DNA of 61,240 nucleotides from Clostridiales bacterium (GTDB lineage: Bacteria; Bacillota; Clostridia; Christensenellales; UBA3700): contig SVHF01000007.1 in assembly GCA_015055975.1 (NCBI GenBank), forward strand, positions 1 through 61,240, given 5' to 3'. Every line of letters starts with the position of its first letter. Positions within the stretch are counted from its first letter, which is position 1. The position numbers and the translations under genes were made by a program. Of this stretch, positions 42,296 through 51,233 are shown piece by piece. The notes below the pieces were generated by a model. It did not search any database. It was not told where the DNA came from and saw only the letters and a list, made by a program, of their open reading frames with translations.

Positions 42296-42311
42296 GGGGC
42301 GGAGAAAATAA

Positions 42312-42647
42312 ATGAAATGGGTTATAGCAAATGACGTGATAGCTGCCATAGGGGTTAGTGTAGGATTTTTGGTTATATATGATGGAATTCCAGGCGGATG
42401 GCAAGCAATAACTTGGGTTTCATTTGCAGCATGGATAATTAAGAGCTTCATGCGCTTATTTGATGAGGATCATGGATGTGGAGGACAAATTGCAATATTT
42501 TTATTGGAGTTTGGTTTGCCATTTTTGGTAGCAGGATTGCATATGATAGGATACGAGAGCGGGCATGCAGGCTTATTTGTATGCACAATGGCTATGGCCG
42601 CGAGTGCTATTTCAGAGCCAATTGTATCAGCGTTTATAGACGAGTAG
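42312..42647 (+). CDS. small membrane protein, unrecognised
   Basis: The 111-residue protein has three to four hydrophobic segments (about 5-25, 31-45, 58-80 and 86-104) with a short charged loop containing RLFDEDHGCGG. GGAG precedes the ATG. Placed between a UDG-like gene and a 331-residue gene, it could be a membrane effector or an anchor for the other products. No family is recognised. Confidence 0.6.
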   Translation: MKWVIANDVIAAIGVSVGFLVIYDGIPGGWQAITWVSFAAWIIKSFMRLFDEDHGCGGQIAIFLLEFGLPFLVAGLHMIGYESGHAGLFVCTMAMAASAISEPIVSAFIDE

Positions 42648-42692
42648 ACGATATTTAATAATATAATAATAGAAATTAGCAAAGGAGAATAT

Positions 42693-43688
42693 ATGAAATT
42701 TACAAAGAATATTGATGGAAGATTAAGTGATGAAATAAACAGCAAATCAACAAAAGCATTTTATGATAGTGTCGTTAATGCGATTGAAACAGACAATGTC
42801 TCTGTGTTTGCTACGCAATTGCAAATATATATAACAAGAATCGGATTAATTGTAAGCGAATGTTCTCTTGAAAAAAAAATGGAAAAAGGCTATATGCTTG
42901 GAGCAATACAATACTTATGTATCGATGTTTGCCATAGCAGGCCACTATGGCATTACTTGCAAGCAATTGATGTTAATTATCAAGGAAATGTCGGTAAACA
43001 TACATTAAAAGATATTGATATAAACATTGGGGAGTGTATTGGACAATATAACAAATTAATAAACGAGTTAATTAAACAAACGGGAAGTAAAGTATTAGGT
43101 AAATGCAAGTTGCGCCCGAAAACAACGAAAAAGGAAAAGAAAATCTTTAAAGATAATAATGTTGAGCAGTTTGGAATACTCAACACGAAGAAAACATTTA
43201 CAAAAAGGGAGATAAAATATTCTATTAAGGCTTTAGGTAAATATTGCGTAGATAAATATAACCATATCGTGCAGGTTGGTATAGTTGTGAAAACAGAAAA
43301 CAGTTATCAATGCGGAAGCATGCGTGCTGGTATAAAATGGGCGCAAAACACACAAGGAATAGAAGGCTATTTCCCCATAAAAAAAAGAAATGTAGGATAT
43401 TCTGACGAAACTGTAATACTTGAGATCCCACAATCAATGTTAAAAGGAAACGCAGTGGAGGTTAACTGTTGTGTTAGTGCGTTTGAAAGTACGGCATTTT
43501 CGGGATATAAATTGTCAAACTGTGAGGTGTCACCGAATTCACACAAGTTGATTTGTTATCTAGATGAAGAGGTAAACGACACATATTACATAAAAGATGT
43601 AGAAAATAAACAAAATAATAATCAAGGGGAAAAGATAGATTATTATGAGAAAATACTTAATGAATTTAGAAAAAAGGAATCCAACTGA
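42693..43688 (+). CDS. 331-residue protein, unrecognised
   Basis: The soluble protein has a helical N-terminal part (about 1-130) and a very Lys-rich linker (about 135-170). The C-terminal part (about 175-290) is strand-rich, with VQVGIVVKTENSYQCGS, EGYFPIKKR and ETVILEIPQSMLKGN, then a charged tail. The layout suggests a helical interaction domain joined to a beta-sandwich. No nuclease, protease or nucleotide-binding motif is visible. AAAGGAG precedes the ATG. It is the third gene of the second accessory operon, 45 bp after the membrane protein. Confidence 0.6.
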   Translation: MKFTKNIDGRLSDEINSKSTKAFYDSVVNAIETDNVSVFATQLQIYITRIGLIVSECSLEKKMEKGYMLGAIQYLCIDVCHSRPLWHYLQAIDVNYQGNVGKHTLKDIDINIGECIGQYNKLINELIKQTGSKVLGKCKLRPKTTKKEKKIFKDNNVEQFGILNTKKTFTKREIKYSIKALGKYCVDKYNHIVQVGIVVKTENSYQCGSMRAGIKWAQNTQGIEGYFPIKKRNVGYSDETVILEIPQSMLKGNAVEVNCCVSAFESTAFSGYKLSNCEVSPNSHKLICYLDEEVNDTYYIKDVENKQNNNQGEKIDYYEKILNEFRKKESN

Positions 43689-43782
43689 AGAAGAGTATTT
43701 GGCATATAAGACAATAGAACTTGAATGCAAATTTCGAGATAAAGTAGATATAGCGAAGAAATTATTAAAAAATATAACTTAG
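43645..43782 (+). CDS. possible 45-residue protein at the end of the accessory operon
   Basis: The frame starts inside the end of the previous gene and reads MRKYLMNLEKRNPTEEEY, then a charged helix rich in Lys and Glu. An inner ATG at 43660 gives 40 residues. GGGG lies 15 nt upstream of the first ATG, too far to be a strong ribosome site. The amphipathic sequence looks real rather than random, but evidence is thin. Confidence 0.35.
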   Translation: MRKYLMNLEKRNPTEEEYLAYKTIELECKFRDKVDIAKKLLKNIT

Positions 43783-43795
43783 TTTTTAATTAAAG

Positions 43796-43831
43796 TTGCA
43801 ATAACGGGCAGCTTCAAAATGTTTATTGCAA
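43796..43831. repeat. inverted repeat closing the accessory region
   Basis: TTGCAATAA and TTATTGCAA are perfect 9-bp arms with an 18-nt loop, between the last accessory gene and rsmA. No T-tract follows, so it may be a weak terminator or a boundary repeat. Confidence 0.5.
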
Positions 43832-43947
43832 TGAAGAAGAAAGGCTTTAATAAATATTTGATAGATTAGGAATTTATTAAAAAGCATTTACATAAATTAT
43901 AATTTATGAAAAACTATTAAGAGTAAGAAACACGCAAGTTGGGGTTC

Positions 43948-44787
43948 ATGAAAACAGTTAACGAGATTCTAAAAGATAATAATTTTAAGTTCCAAAAGAA
44001 TTTTGGCCAAAACTTTATTACAGATACAAACCTTTTAAAGGCAATGGTTGATGATGCAGGAATTGAAAGCGGGGATATAGTTGTAGAAATAGGACCAGGT
44101 GCCGGCACCTTAACTAGAGAGCTTTCTAATAAAGCTAGTAAAGTATTTGCTTTTGAAATAGATAAAAACTTAGAGCCCATCTTAGCAGAAACATTAAAAG
44201 AGAACCAAAATGTTGACGTTATATTTAAAGATATACAAAAAGTCAAAGAAGAAGAATTAATTGATATAATTGGCACAAAAGATTTTAAAGTTGTTGCTAA
44301 TTTACCATACTATATAACAACACCAATTATTATGCGCTTTTTAGAAGGAAATATTTTACCAAAGAGCATTACAATAATGGTGCAAAAAGAAGTAGCAGAG
44401 AGGCTTTGTGCTAAAGAAAACACAGAAGAATTTGGAGCAATAACGCTTGCTATAGCGCTAGAAGGGGATGCAAAATATTTACGTGATGTATCAAGAAAGA
44501 TGTTTACGCCACAGCCAAATGTAGATAGTGCAATAGTTAGAATAGATATAAACGATAAATATAAAGAAGTAGATAAAAAGGCTGTAAAAAAGCTTATACA
44601 TGCAGCATTTTTAATGAGAAGAAAAACGCTTATAAACAACATAGAAGCAGGATATAAATTAGATAAGAAAGTCTTGGCTGCCGTTCTTAGCGGCTTAGGA
44701 TATAACGAGAAAGTTCGTGGCGAAGCTTTAAGCATTGATGATTATATAAAAATTGCAAAGGGAATAGATGAATTACTTGTTCTTTGA
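43948..44787 (+). CDS. rsmA: 16S rRNA (adenine1518/1519-N6)-dimethyltransferase
   Basis: Dimethylates two adjacent adenines near the 3' end of 16S rRNA during 30S assembly. The 279-residue protein has QKNFGQNFITD, the SAM-binding EIGPGAGTLT, the catalytic NLPYYITTP motif and the C-terminal helical domain with FLMRRKTLINN. I choose the ATG at 43948, after GGGG, rather than a TTG at 43939. A TATAAT lies at 43898-43903 without a clear -35. The end overlaps the exonuclease gene by 20 bases. Confidence 0.95.
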   Translation: MKTVNEILKDNNFKFQKNFGQNFITDTNLLKAMVDDAGIESGDIVVEIGPGAGTLTRELSNKASKVFAFEIDKNLEPILAETLKENQNVDVIFKDIQKVKEEELIDIIGTKDFKVVANLPYYITTPIIMRFLEGNILPKSITIMVQKEVAERLCAKENTEEFGAITLAIALEGDAKYLRDVSRKMFTPQPNVDSAIVRIDINDKYKEVDKKAVKKLIHAAFLMRRKTLINNIEAGYKLDKKVLAAVLSGLGYNEKVRGEALSIDDYIKIAKGIDELLVL

Positions 44788-45709
44788 TATAGAATGTGCA
44801 AACTGTTTTATGGGTAAAGGCAAAATTTGTAGTTTTGGCTATGTACTTTGCGACGAACACTTTAATGTTTTAGAACAAAAAGATATATTGGTGAACCCTA
44901 GATCAAAGTTTCATTTAGGAAAGCCTGAAGAAAATCAAGGGATAGAGCTTGCTTATCCCCAAAAAGCATTTTTAAAAGAACCTTCTTTTGATAAAATTTA
45001 TCCAAAGATAAAAGAATTATTAGAAAGAAAAGACCAAATAGTATTTGGACACGCCCTAACTAATGATTTAAATTTTTTACAAGCTGAATTTGAAAGATAT
45101 AAATTGCCAACTTTTTATATTAAGGCCTATGATACACAAATTATATATAGGCAACTAAAGAATGCTAAAAACGATGTAGGCCTTGAAAGATTGTGCGATG
45201 AATATGAAATAGAAAAGGAAGCTTTACATAGATCAGATTATGACGCATTAATTACTATGCAAGTATTAAAGCATATGTGCAAAGAAAAAGGATGCAGTGT
45301 AGAAGAATTAATAAAAGATATACCAAATAGCTATTTAGAGTTAAAAGATGGGGTAATTATTAAAAAGTTTAATCCTACATCTCCTGCAAAAACGCTTTTA
45401 CATTATGCTAAAAAAATACACATGGATAAAACTATAAAAGATGAAATGTTATATGATGTAGTTTTTGCAATGGATGAAACGCTAGAAGAGAGCGACATGA
45501 AGCGTGCCAAAAAGATAGTAAATATAATTAGAAGAAAGGGCGCAGATTATACAATTAGAATAAAAAAATGTAATATGTTTATCGAAGTGAATAGTGATTC
45601 TAAAAAAGCACAAAAAGCAAGAGATATTTTAAAAGAAAATGAAGGATTATTCAAGATTATAAATCTTGAAGAATTGCAAAGCATGCTGAATGTTGAGGAA
45701 GAATTATGA
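44768..45709 (+). CDS. DEDDh 3'-5' exonuclease (DnaQ-like)
   Basis: The 313-residue protein has the exonuclease core in residues 1-175: FDIE with D7 and E9, GHALTNDLNFL with the third acidic residue, and HRSDYDA with the last His and Asp, the DEDDh set. Residues 205-313 form a C-terminal lysine-rich region (KRAKKIVNIIRRKGADYTIR) that could be a BRCT-like or nucleic-acid-binding domain. It overlaps rsmA by 20 nt and the CotH gene by 4 nt. It may act in RNA processing or DNA repair; the exact substrate is unknown. Confidence 0.85.
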   Translation: MNYLFFDIECANCFMGKGKICSFGYVLCDEHFNVLEQKDILVNPRSKFHLGKPEENQGIELAYPQKAFLKEPSFDKIYPKIKELLERKDQIVFGHALTNDLNFLQAEFERYKLPTFYIKAYDTQIIYRQLKNAKNDVGLERLCDEYEIEKEALHRSDYDALITMQVLKHMCKEKGCSVEELIKDIPNSYLELKDGVIIKKFNPTSPAKTLLHYAKKIHMDKTIKDEMLYDVVFAMDETLEESDMKRAKKIVNIIRRKGADYTIRIKKCNMFIEVNSDSKKAQKARDILKENEGLFKIINLEELQSMLNVEEEL

Positions 45710-47658
45710 AGAAGAATTTGATTGCGTTAACAATTATAATTACCATATTTTGTGTTGCAATAATATTTGCCGCTTGCGAAGAGGATTCAAGCATAAGCCA
45801 CATTTCTATTATTAATTACAAAAACGAGCAGGGGGAAGAAATTGTGCTTGAAATGGAAGGTTTTGACGAGACAAAACTGCCAACATTCCAAAAGACAGGA
45901 TATACATTTAAAGGCTGGAATATTAAAAAGAGCGAAACAGAGATTATTCCTTTAACACAAGATTCTTTTCTCATATTTGCAAATAGCAAAGAGAGTATTA
46001 ATCTAGTCCCAGAATTAGAAAAAAATATTTATAAAATAACGTATACTGGAGTTGAAAATGAGACCAACAATAATATTTCTAGTTATACAATCGAAGATGG
46101 AACTATATTGTTAAAAGAACCATCACATAGCGAAGATGTAGATTTTCTTGGTTGGTATTTGGGGGAAGAACAGATAAATAGTATTAATGTTAGTTTAGCG
46201 AGTGACTTAACAATTGATGCGAAATGGAGAAATAAATGTGTTGTTACTATTAAAGGAGTATGTGGCGAATCATTATTGTTTGAGGAAACAACAATGAAAT
46301 CTAAGGGCGATAATTATTCGTATACGGCGCCAGAAATTTTAGGATATTTGTTTGATTTTTATTCTACAGGAGAAACAGATTCTACTATTTCCATAATCAC
46401 AGAAGATAATGTAACGCTTACGCTGTCTTATGAAATAGCAAAAAGAGAGATGCCTATAGTAATTATAAACACAGAAGATGCCGTAATGCCATACGACAAA
46501 GAGACATACATTCTGTCAAATGTGTCAATTATTAACACAAAAGAAGATAATATATTAGAAAAAAAGGCTGCAGGGGTTCGGTTAAGAGGCAATTCATCTT
46601 TGTCTTTTGACAAAAAAAGCTTTAGAATAAAATTTGATAAAAAGCAAAGCGTTTTAGGGTCTTCATATAAAGCTAAGAGCTGGACGTTAATTGCAAATTA
46701 TTCGGATAGGTCATTGTTAAGAAATTACATAGCTTATGAATTAGCAGATGCATTTGAAGATATCGCATTTTCTTCAACGCATATACCAGTTGAGTTATAT
46801 TTCAATGGTGAATATATGGGAGTATATTTGTTATGTGATCAAATGCAAGCAGGATCGGGGCGCATTGATATAGACGAAAGTTACATAAACGAGGATGGGG
46901 TTAGTGATTCAGGCGACATAGGATACTTCTTAGAAATGGATGCAAGAGCCGAAAGCGAAGGCGAATTAAATAAAGACTATATTGTTGTGCAAGGGAATAG
47001 TTATGTAATAAAGACTCCAGACACAAGTGACGAAAAATATAATAAAGATGTAGCATGTGGTTACATTGAAGCATATTTAACAAATTGTTTAAGCACAATA
47101 ATGGGCAAAGATTATAGTGCAATTAAAACTCTGATAAACGTAGAGTCATTTGCGGATACATATATTATCCAAGAACTATTTTCTAATACAGATGTTGGCT
47201 TTTCAAGTTTTTATCTTTACAAAGATAAAGGAGGGGAGTTGTTTGCTGGCCCCGTTTGGGATTTTGATATAAGCGCGGGGTTGACAAATTATGTTTCTGA
47301 AAACGGAACAATATCGCTATCTCCAAACAAAGAATTATATGCTAGTAGAGTTAATAGGTGGTATGAATTATTGCTAAATGTGCCTGAATTTAAACAATTA
47401 GTATCGGAAAAATTATATTATTATAAATCAACAATTTTAAAGACAATTAATAGATTAGATGTAAGCGACAATAATGGGGTTTATTTGCTAAATCATGATG
47501 CTTTGACGTTGAATTTTGAAAGATGGCCAATTATGGGGAAGTCAATTTGGCCTAACCCAGCAGTTCCAACTTCAATAACAAGTATTGAAGGGCAAATAGA
47601 ATATTTAAGATTGTGGCTACTAAGTCGATATTATTATATGGTAGATTGTTATGCTTAA
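45706..47658 (+). CDS. CotH-kinase-domain lipoprotein with InlB-type repeats
   Basis: The 650-residue protein has a lipoprotein signal ending IIFAAC, with C24 as the lipidated residue. Two InlB-like repeats follow (with GYTFKGWN and DFLGWYLGEE, about 45-170), then a beta domain and the CotH domain (about 245-600). CotH motifs are GVRLRGNSSLSFDKKSFRIKF, DRSLLRNYIAYELA, GVYLLCDQM and GPVWDFDISAG, the last carrying the acidic metal ligands. CotH proteins are atypical secreted kinases; spore-coat CotH phosphorylates coat proteins. Here it is anchored outside the membrane. The repeats resemble those in the giant surface protein at 33-37 kb. Confidence 0.87.
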   Translation: MKKNLIALTIIITIFCVAIIFAACEEDSSISHISIINYKNEQGEEIVLEMEGFDETKLPTFQKTGYTFKGWNIKKSETEIIPLTQDSFLIFANSKESINLVPELEKNIYKITYTGVENETNNNISSYTIEDGTILLKEPSHSEDVDFLGWYLGEEQINSINVSLASDLTIDAKWRNKCVVTIKGVCGESLLFEETTMKSKGDNYSYTAPEILGYLFDFYSTGETDSTISIITEDNVTLTLSYEIAKREMPIVIINTEDAVMPYDKETYILSNVSIINTKEDNILEKKAAGVRLRGNSSLSFDKKSFRIKFDKKQSVLGSSYKAKSWTLIANYSDRSLLRNYIAYELADAFEDIAFSSTHIPVELYFNGEYMGVYLLCDQMQAGSGRIDIDESYINEDGVSDSGDIGYFLEMDARAESEGELNKDYIVVQGNSYVIKTPDTSDEKYNKDVACGYIEAYLTNCLSTIMGKDYSAIKTLINVESFADTYIIQELFSNTDVGFSSFYLYKDKGGELFAGPVWDFDISAGLTNYVSENGTISLSPNKELYASRVNRWYELLLNVPEFKQLVSEKLYYYKSTILKTINRLDVSDNNGVYLLNHDALTLNFERWPIMGKSIWPNPAVPTSITSIEGQIEYLRLWLLSRYYYMVDCYA

Positions 47659-47668
47659 AGGAGGGACT

Positions 47669-48346
47669 ATGATAGGGATAATTGGGGCAATGCCAATTGA
47701 AGTTGATGCAATAAAGGCAATTGTTGAAAACAAGGAAGAAATACATATTGGAAGCATAGATTTTGTTAAAGGAACAATAAATAAAAAAGATATCGTTGTT
47801 GCTCAATGTGGAATAGGTAAGGTATTTGCAGCGATTTGTGCAGAAGCCATGATATTAAATTTTAAATTAGATTATTTATTAAATGTTGGGGTAGCAGGGT
47901 CTATTTCAAATAATTTAGACATTACCTCAATAGCCATATCCCAAAGCCTTGTTCAGCACGACATGGATACATCACCTTTAGGCGATCCTATTGGAATGTT
48001 ATCTGGAATAAACATTGTAAATATTGAAGCAGACAAGGAAGTTGTTAAAAAAGTTGAAGAAGCAGTAAAGAAAGTTGGAATAAATTACGAAATAGGCGTT
48101 ATTGCATCTGGTGACCAATTTGTTAATTCAAAAGAAAAGAAAGATTGGATTAAAGAAAATTTCAACGCTATAGCTTGCGAGATGGAAGGGGCAGCAATAG
48201 CTCAAGTAGCATATGTAAATAAGGTGCCATTTTGCGTAATTAGAGCAATGTCAGATAAAGCAGATGGCTCATCTCATATGGATTTTGCAGAATTTACAAA
48301 GAAGGCTATTAAAAACTCGGTTGAGGTAATAAGAGCGTTAATTTAA
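47669..48346 (+). CDS. mtnN: 5'-methylthioadenosine/S-adenosylhomocysteine nucleosidase
   Basis: Hydrolyses MTA and SAH to adenine and the thioribose product, recycling the by-products of SAM-using enzymes such as RsmA upstream. The protein of about 225 residues shows IGIIGAMPIEVDAI, the QCGIGKV loop, SGDQFVNS and EMEGAAIAQVAY with the substrate-binding Met-Glu, and RAMSDKAD with the catalytic Asp. The start is the ATG at 47669, since AGGAGGG lies just before it; the frame is open from 47651 but that would overlap the CotH end. Confidence 0.95.
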   Translation: MIGIIGAMPIEVDAIKAIVENKEEIHIGSIDFVKGTINKKDIVVAQCGIGKVFAAICAEAMILNFKLDYLLNVGVAGSISNNLDITSIAISQSLVQHDMDTSPLGDPIGMLSGINIVNIEADKEVVKKVEEAVKKVGINYEIGVIASGDQFVNSKEKKDWIKENFNAIACEMEGAAIAQVAYVNKVPFCVIRAMSDKADGSSHMDFAEFTKKAIKNSVEVIRALI

Positions 48347-48369
48347 GGAAGTTCGTAAAATTGAAGTAA

Positions 48370-48411
48370 AAAGGCGCAGAGTAAAACTATTTGACTACTG
48401 CGCCTTTAATT
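48370..48411 (+). terminator. terminator after mtnN
   Basis: AAAGGCGCAG pairs perfectly with CTGCGCCTTT across an 18-nt loop, followed by AATTATT. The loop and right arm hold the -35 box of the next gene. Confidence 0.7.
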
Positions 48412-48419
48412 ATTATAAT
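48391..48419 (+). promoter_or_regulatory. promoter of the polysaccharide cluster, predicts a leaderless mRNA
   Basis: TTGACT (48391-48396) and TATAAT (48414-48419) are 17 bp apart. The ATG at 48426 lies 6 bases after the -10 box, so transcription should begin at the start codon. The -35 is inside the loop of the mtnN terminator. The geometry is the same as at the Fic gene. Confidence 0.75.
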
Positions 48420-48425
48420 TTAATT

Positions 48426-49889
48426 ATGCTACGCGCAATAAATATTAATAATAAATATATTAGTGAGAGCGATTTTATTAAAAAGGTTAGTAATTTTCTA
48501 TATAGCGATTACTATTTTTTATCTTTAATCATTTTGACAACAATAATGTGGGGATTAGGCCAAGTAGCTAGTGGCTCTATGATAGTTATTTCTCTAACTA
48601 TTATGTTATTGTTAATTGCATTTGTAGTTGTTATTCAAAGAGACATTATGCCTGTATATCCTTTGATATTCTTCACAATGTTTGCTTTGTCATCTCCAAA
48701 ATTGCCACCATATATGTGGGTTGTAGCAATTCCAGCAGGCTTACTTGTTATAGCAGCTTTATTCCACATTGTGTATTACAAAATAGAAGAATTTAAATTT
48801 GGAAAATTGTTTTTCCCAATGGTTTTATTCTTCATAGCAATATTATTAGGTGGCATTGGATCAAGATTTCCTGTAAATCCACTAGGTACATGGTTAGGTG
48901 GGGTATTGCTTGTTATTGCACCATTGTTTGTTTATTTTATAACAATGAATTATGTGGAGAATAATGGGAATTTAAGAACATATGTAGCAAAGACGACATT
49001 GTATTTTGGTTTAACTATGACAATTCATTTGTTTATTTACTACATTTTTAAACCAGAAACGCTTTTAGCACTTGCAGATGTTCCTCATTTAGGTTATGGC
49101 ATTTCAAATACAGTAGCTACATATTTTCTAATTACAGCTCCAATGGGATTTTATTTGTATACACAAACAAAGAGCAAATTAGCATATGCTTATTTGTTTA
49201 TGGGCCTAATTGAATTTGGATCAATTGTTCTAACTACATCTCGTGGCGGAACCTTATTTGGTGCATTAGAATTTGTCGTAACTGCAATAGTTACTATATT
49301 TGTTGTAGATAAACAAAAAAGAAAAGAATATTTTATCTTTGCTGGAATCATGCTTGTTTTGGCTGGCGTTTTGTTTGGAGCAATGTATAGAAAAATACTT
49401 GGCTTTATATCTCATGTGTTTAGCGATGGCATGCAAGATAGTGGAAGATTTGAATTATATAGAGAAGCAATTGCTAGATTCTTTGAGCACCCAATATTTG
49501 GGGTCGGATTAGGATATATCGGAAAGATGGATACAGTGTTTAATACAGTTGGCATTTACATGTTCCATAATACACTTTTACAATATGCAGCAGACTTGGG
49601 CTTAGTTGGACTTTGTGCACTTGCATATTTGTATTTTGCAAGATTAGAAATCTTATTTGAAAAATGGGATTTATATAGTGTATTTATGCTAATGGCATTT
49701 ATTGGCTTTGAGGGATATTCGCTTTTAAATACAGGGACAGTTCAAGGATATCCAACTGCAATTTTAATTACGGTTTTATATGTTGCACACGAAAAAGACA
49801 CAGAGCAAGTGGAATCTAAAGTGTACGCAACATTAATAAATAAATTAAAGGAAAAGAGCAAATTGCTTGTAAAAAAGCAAGAAGCTTAG
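48426..49889 (+). CDS. O-antigen ligase/Wzy-like membrane protein
   Basis: The 487-residue integral membrane protein has about 10-12 hydrophobic segments. The Wzy_C pattern is present: TTSRGGTLFGALEF, then an outside loop with SGRFELYREAIARFF and GVGLGYIGKMD, then MFHNTLLQYAADLGLVGL. Such proteins polymerise or ligate surface polysaccharide. It is the first gene of the cluster and has a leaderless-type promoter. The cluster's last gene is another Wzy-like protein, so one may be the polymerase and this the ligase; which is which cannot be told from sequence alone. Confidence 0.8.
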   Translation: MLRAININNKYISESDFIKKVSNFLYSDYYFLSLIILTTIMWGLGQVASGSMIVISLTIMLLLIAFVVVIQRDIMPVYPLIFFTMFALSSPKLPPYMWVVAIPAGLLVIAALFHIVYYKIEEFKFGKLFFPMVLFFIAILLGGIGSRFPVNPLGTWLGGVLLVIAPLFVYFITMNYVENNGNLRTYVAKTTLYFGLTMTIHLFIYYIFKPETLLALADVPHLGYGISNTVATYFLITAPMGFYLYTQTKSKLAYAYLFMGLIEFGSIVLTTSRGGTLFGALEFVVTAIVTIFVVDKQKRKEYFIFAGIMLVLAGVLFGAMYRKILGFISHVFSDGMQDSGRFELYREAIARFFEHPIFGVGLGYIGKMDTVFNTVGIYMFHNTLLQYAADLGLVGLCALAYLYFARLEILFEKWDLYSVFMLMAFIGFEGYSLLNTGTVQGYPTAILITVLYVAHEKDTEQVESKVYATLINKLKEKSKLLVKKQEA

Positions 49890-49901
49890 GAGGAAAAACA
49901 T

Positions 49902-51224
49902 ATGGACGAACAAATGAAGGAGCAAGAAAACACACTAACATTTAGTGAAATTTTCCGTTTATTAAAGAAAAACTGGGTAGTTTTAGTTGTTTCTTTATTA
50001 ATTGGTATTATTTTAGCAACATCAGTTTTGCTTGTGTTAAGAGAAGCAATTGGAACAACAAATTACGAAACAGAAATTACTTTCTCATCAGCAAGCATTT
50101 CAGAAGATAAGGAATTTAATCCATCTACAGCAGTTAATACTTTAATAAAATCTGACACAATTATATCTAAAGCGTTAACAAATCTTGGATATTCAGAAGA
50201 TGCAAAAAAATCTTTATATAACGAAGGTTTGCTTGAAAAACTATCCGCATATGCAAGCGAAGCAAAAACAGATGGGGCTGGGGTTTCGTATCCATATAAA
50301 GTAACTTTGTCACTAAATAAATTGGGTAATAAGGTTTTGTCTAAAGCACAATCAGCTGCATTAATTGAAGAAATAACTAAGCAAGTTGTTCTTGAATTAC
50401 AATCTCAATATAAAAAAGAAATTAGCTTTGATAAATTAGATGCAATTAATTACGAGAAATATAATTATTTACAAGCATACGATAAATTGTCTGGTGCTTT
50501 AGATAGTGTTGCTTTATATAAAGAGAGTTTACAACAAGAAAGTTTAGAATATGAAAAGCAAGGTATATCTATTAAATCTGCACTTGCAAACTTTGATGCG
50601 GTTAAAGATGATTTAATGGTTATTAGATCAATATTGGTTAGCAATAAATATACAAATTCAGAAGCTTCTTCAAGCGAATTAGATTATGCTACATATCAAT
50701 ACAATGTTTATTCTCAAAAAGTTACACAACTAGCAACAAGAATTTCAGATTATGCACAATTGTTAAAAGACACAAAACCAGATATAACGGTTATGACAGG
50801 CACTGTCACAATTGAAGCATTAAAGAGTTATTACGAACTAGTAGATAGATATAATGAATTACAAGACGAATATACAAGATTATTAGAAAAAGCTAAAGAA
50901 TGGGAAGAAATAAAGGATGCTTATTCAAGTGCAACAACCCCTACAACTGCCGTGCAAGAGCAAATTAATGCAAATGTAGATGCATATAACAATGCATATG
51001 TAGCTTTACAAGGAATAGTTGATTCGTATAATGAAGATAATTATGCATCTAGCTTAGTATCAGAAACAAAAACAGTAAAAACTGTTAAAGATAGTGCTAT
51101 TTCTGCATTAATCATAGTTTTAGTTGAGGTAGTAGTAATAGCCGTTACTATGGTTGTTATAGTTGCTGTTGAAAAGAAAAAAGAAGAAAAGGAAAATGAA
51201 GCTAAACAAGAAGTTAAGGCTTAA
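49902..51224 (+). CDS. Wzz/CpsC-type polysaccharide co-polymerase
   Basis: The 440-residue protein has a cytoplasmic N-terminus with EIFRLLKKNW, a membrane segment (about 25-46) and a long outside coiled-coil-rich region. A second membrane segment (about 397-420) is followed by a Lys/Glu-rich tail. This is the Wzz fold that sets polysaccharide chain length. No tyrosine kinase domain is fused and none is adjacent in the window. AGGAGG lies 9 nt before the ATG. The layout parallels the orphan protein at 1.2-2.5 kb. Confidence 0.8.
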   Translation: MDEQMKEQENTLTFSEIFRLLKKNWVVLVVSLLIGIILATSVLLVLREAIGTTNYETEITFSSASISEDKEFNPSTAVNTLIKSDTIISKALTNLGYSEDAKKSLYNEGLLEKLSAYASEAKTDGAGVSYPYKVTLSLNKLGNKVLSKAQSAALIEEITKQVVLELQSQYKKEISFDKLDAINYEKYNYLQAYDKLSGALDSVALYKESLQQESLEYEKQGISIKSALANFDAVKDDLMVIRSILVSNKYTNSEASSSELDYATYQYNVYSQKVTQLATRISDYAQLLKDTKPDITVMTGTVTIEALKSYYELVDRYNELQDEYTRLLEKAKEWEEIKDAYSSATTPTTAVQEQINANVDAYNNAYVALQGIVDSYNEDNYASSLVSETKTVKTVKDSAISALIIVLVEVVVIAVTMVVIVAVEKKKEEKENEAKQEVKA

Positions 51225-51233
51225 GGATTAACA

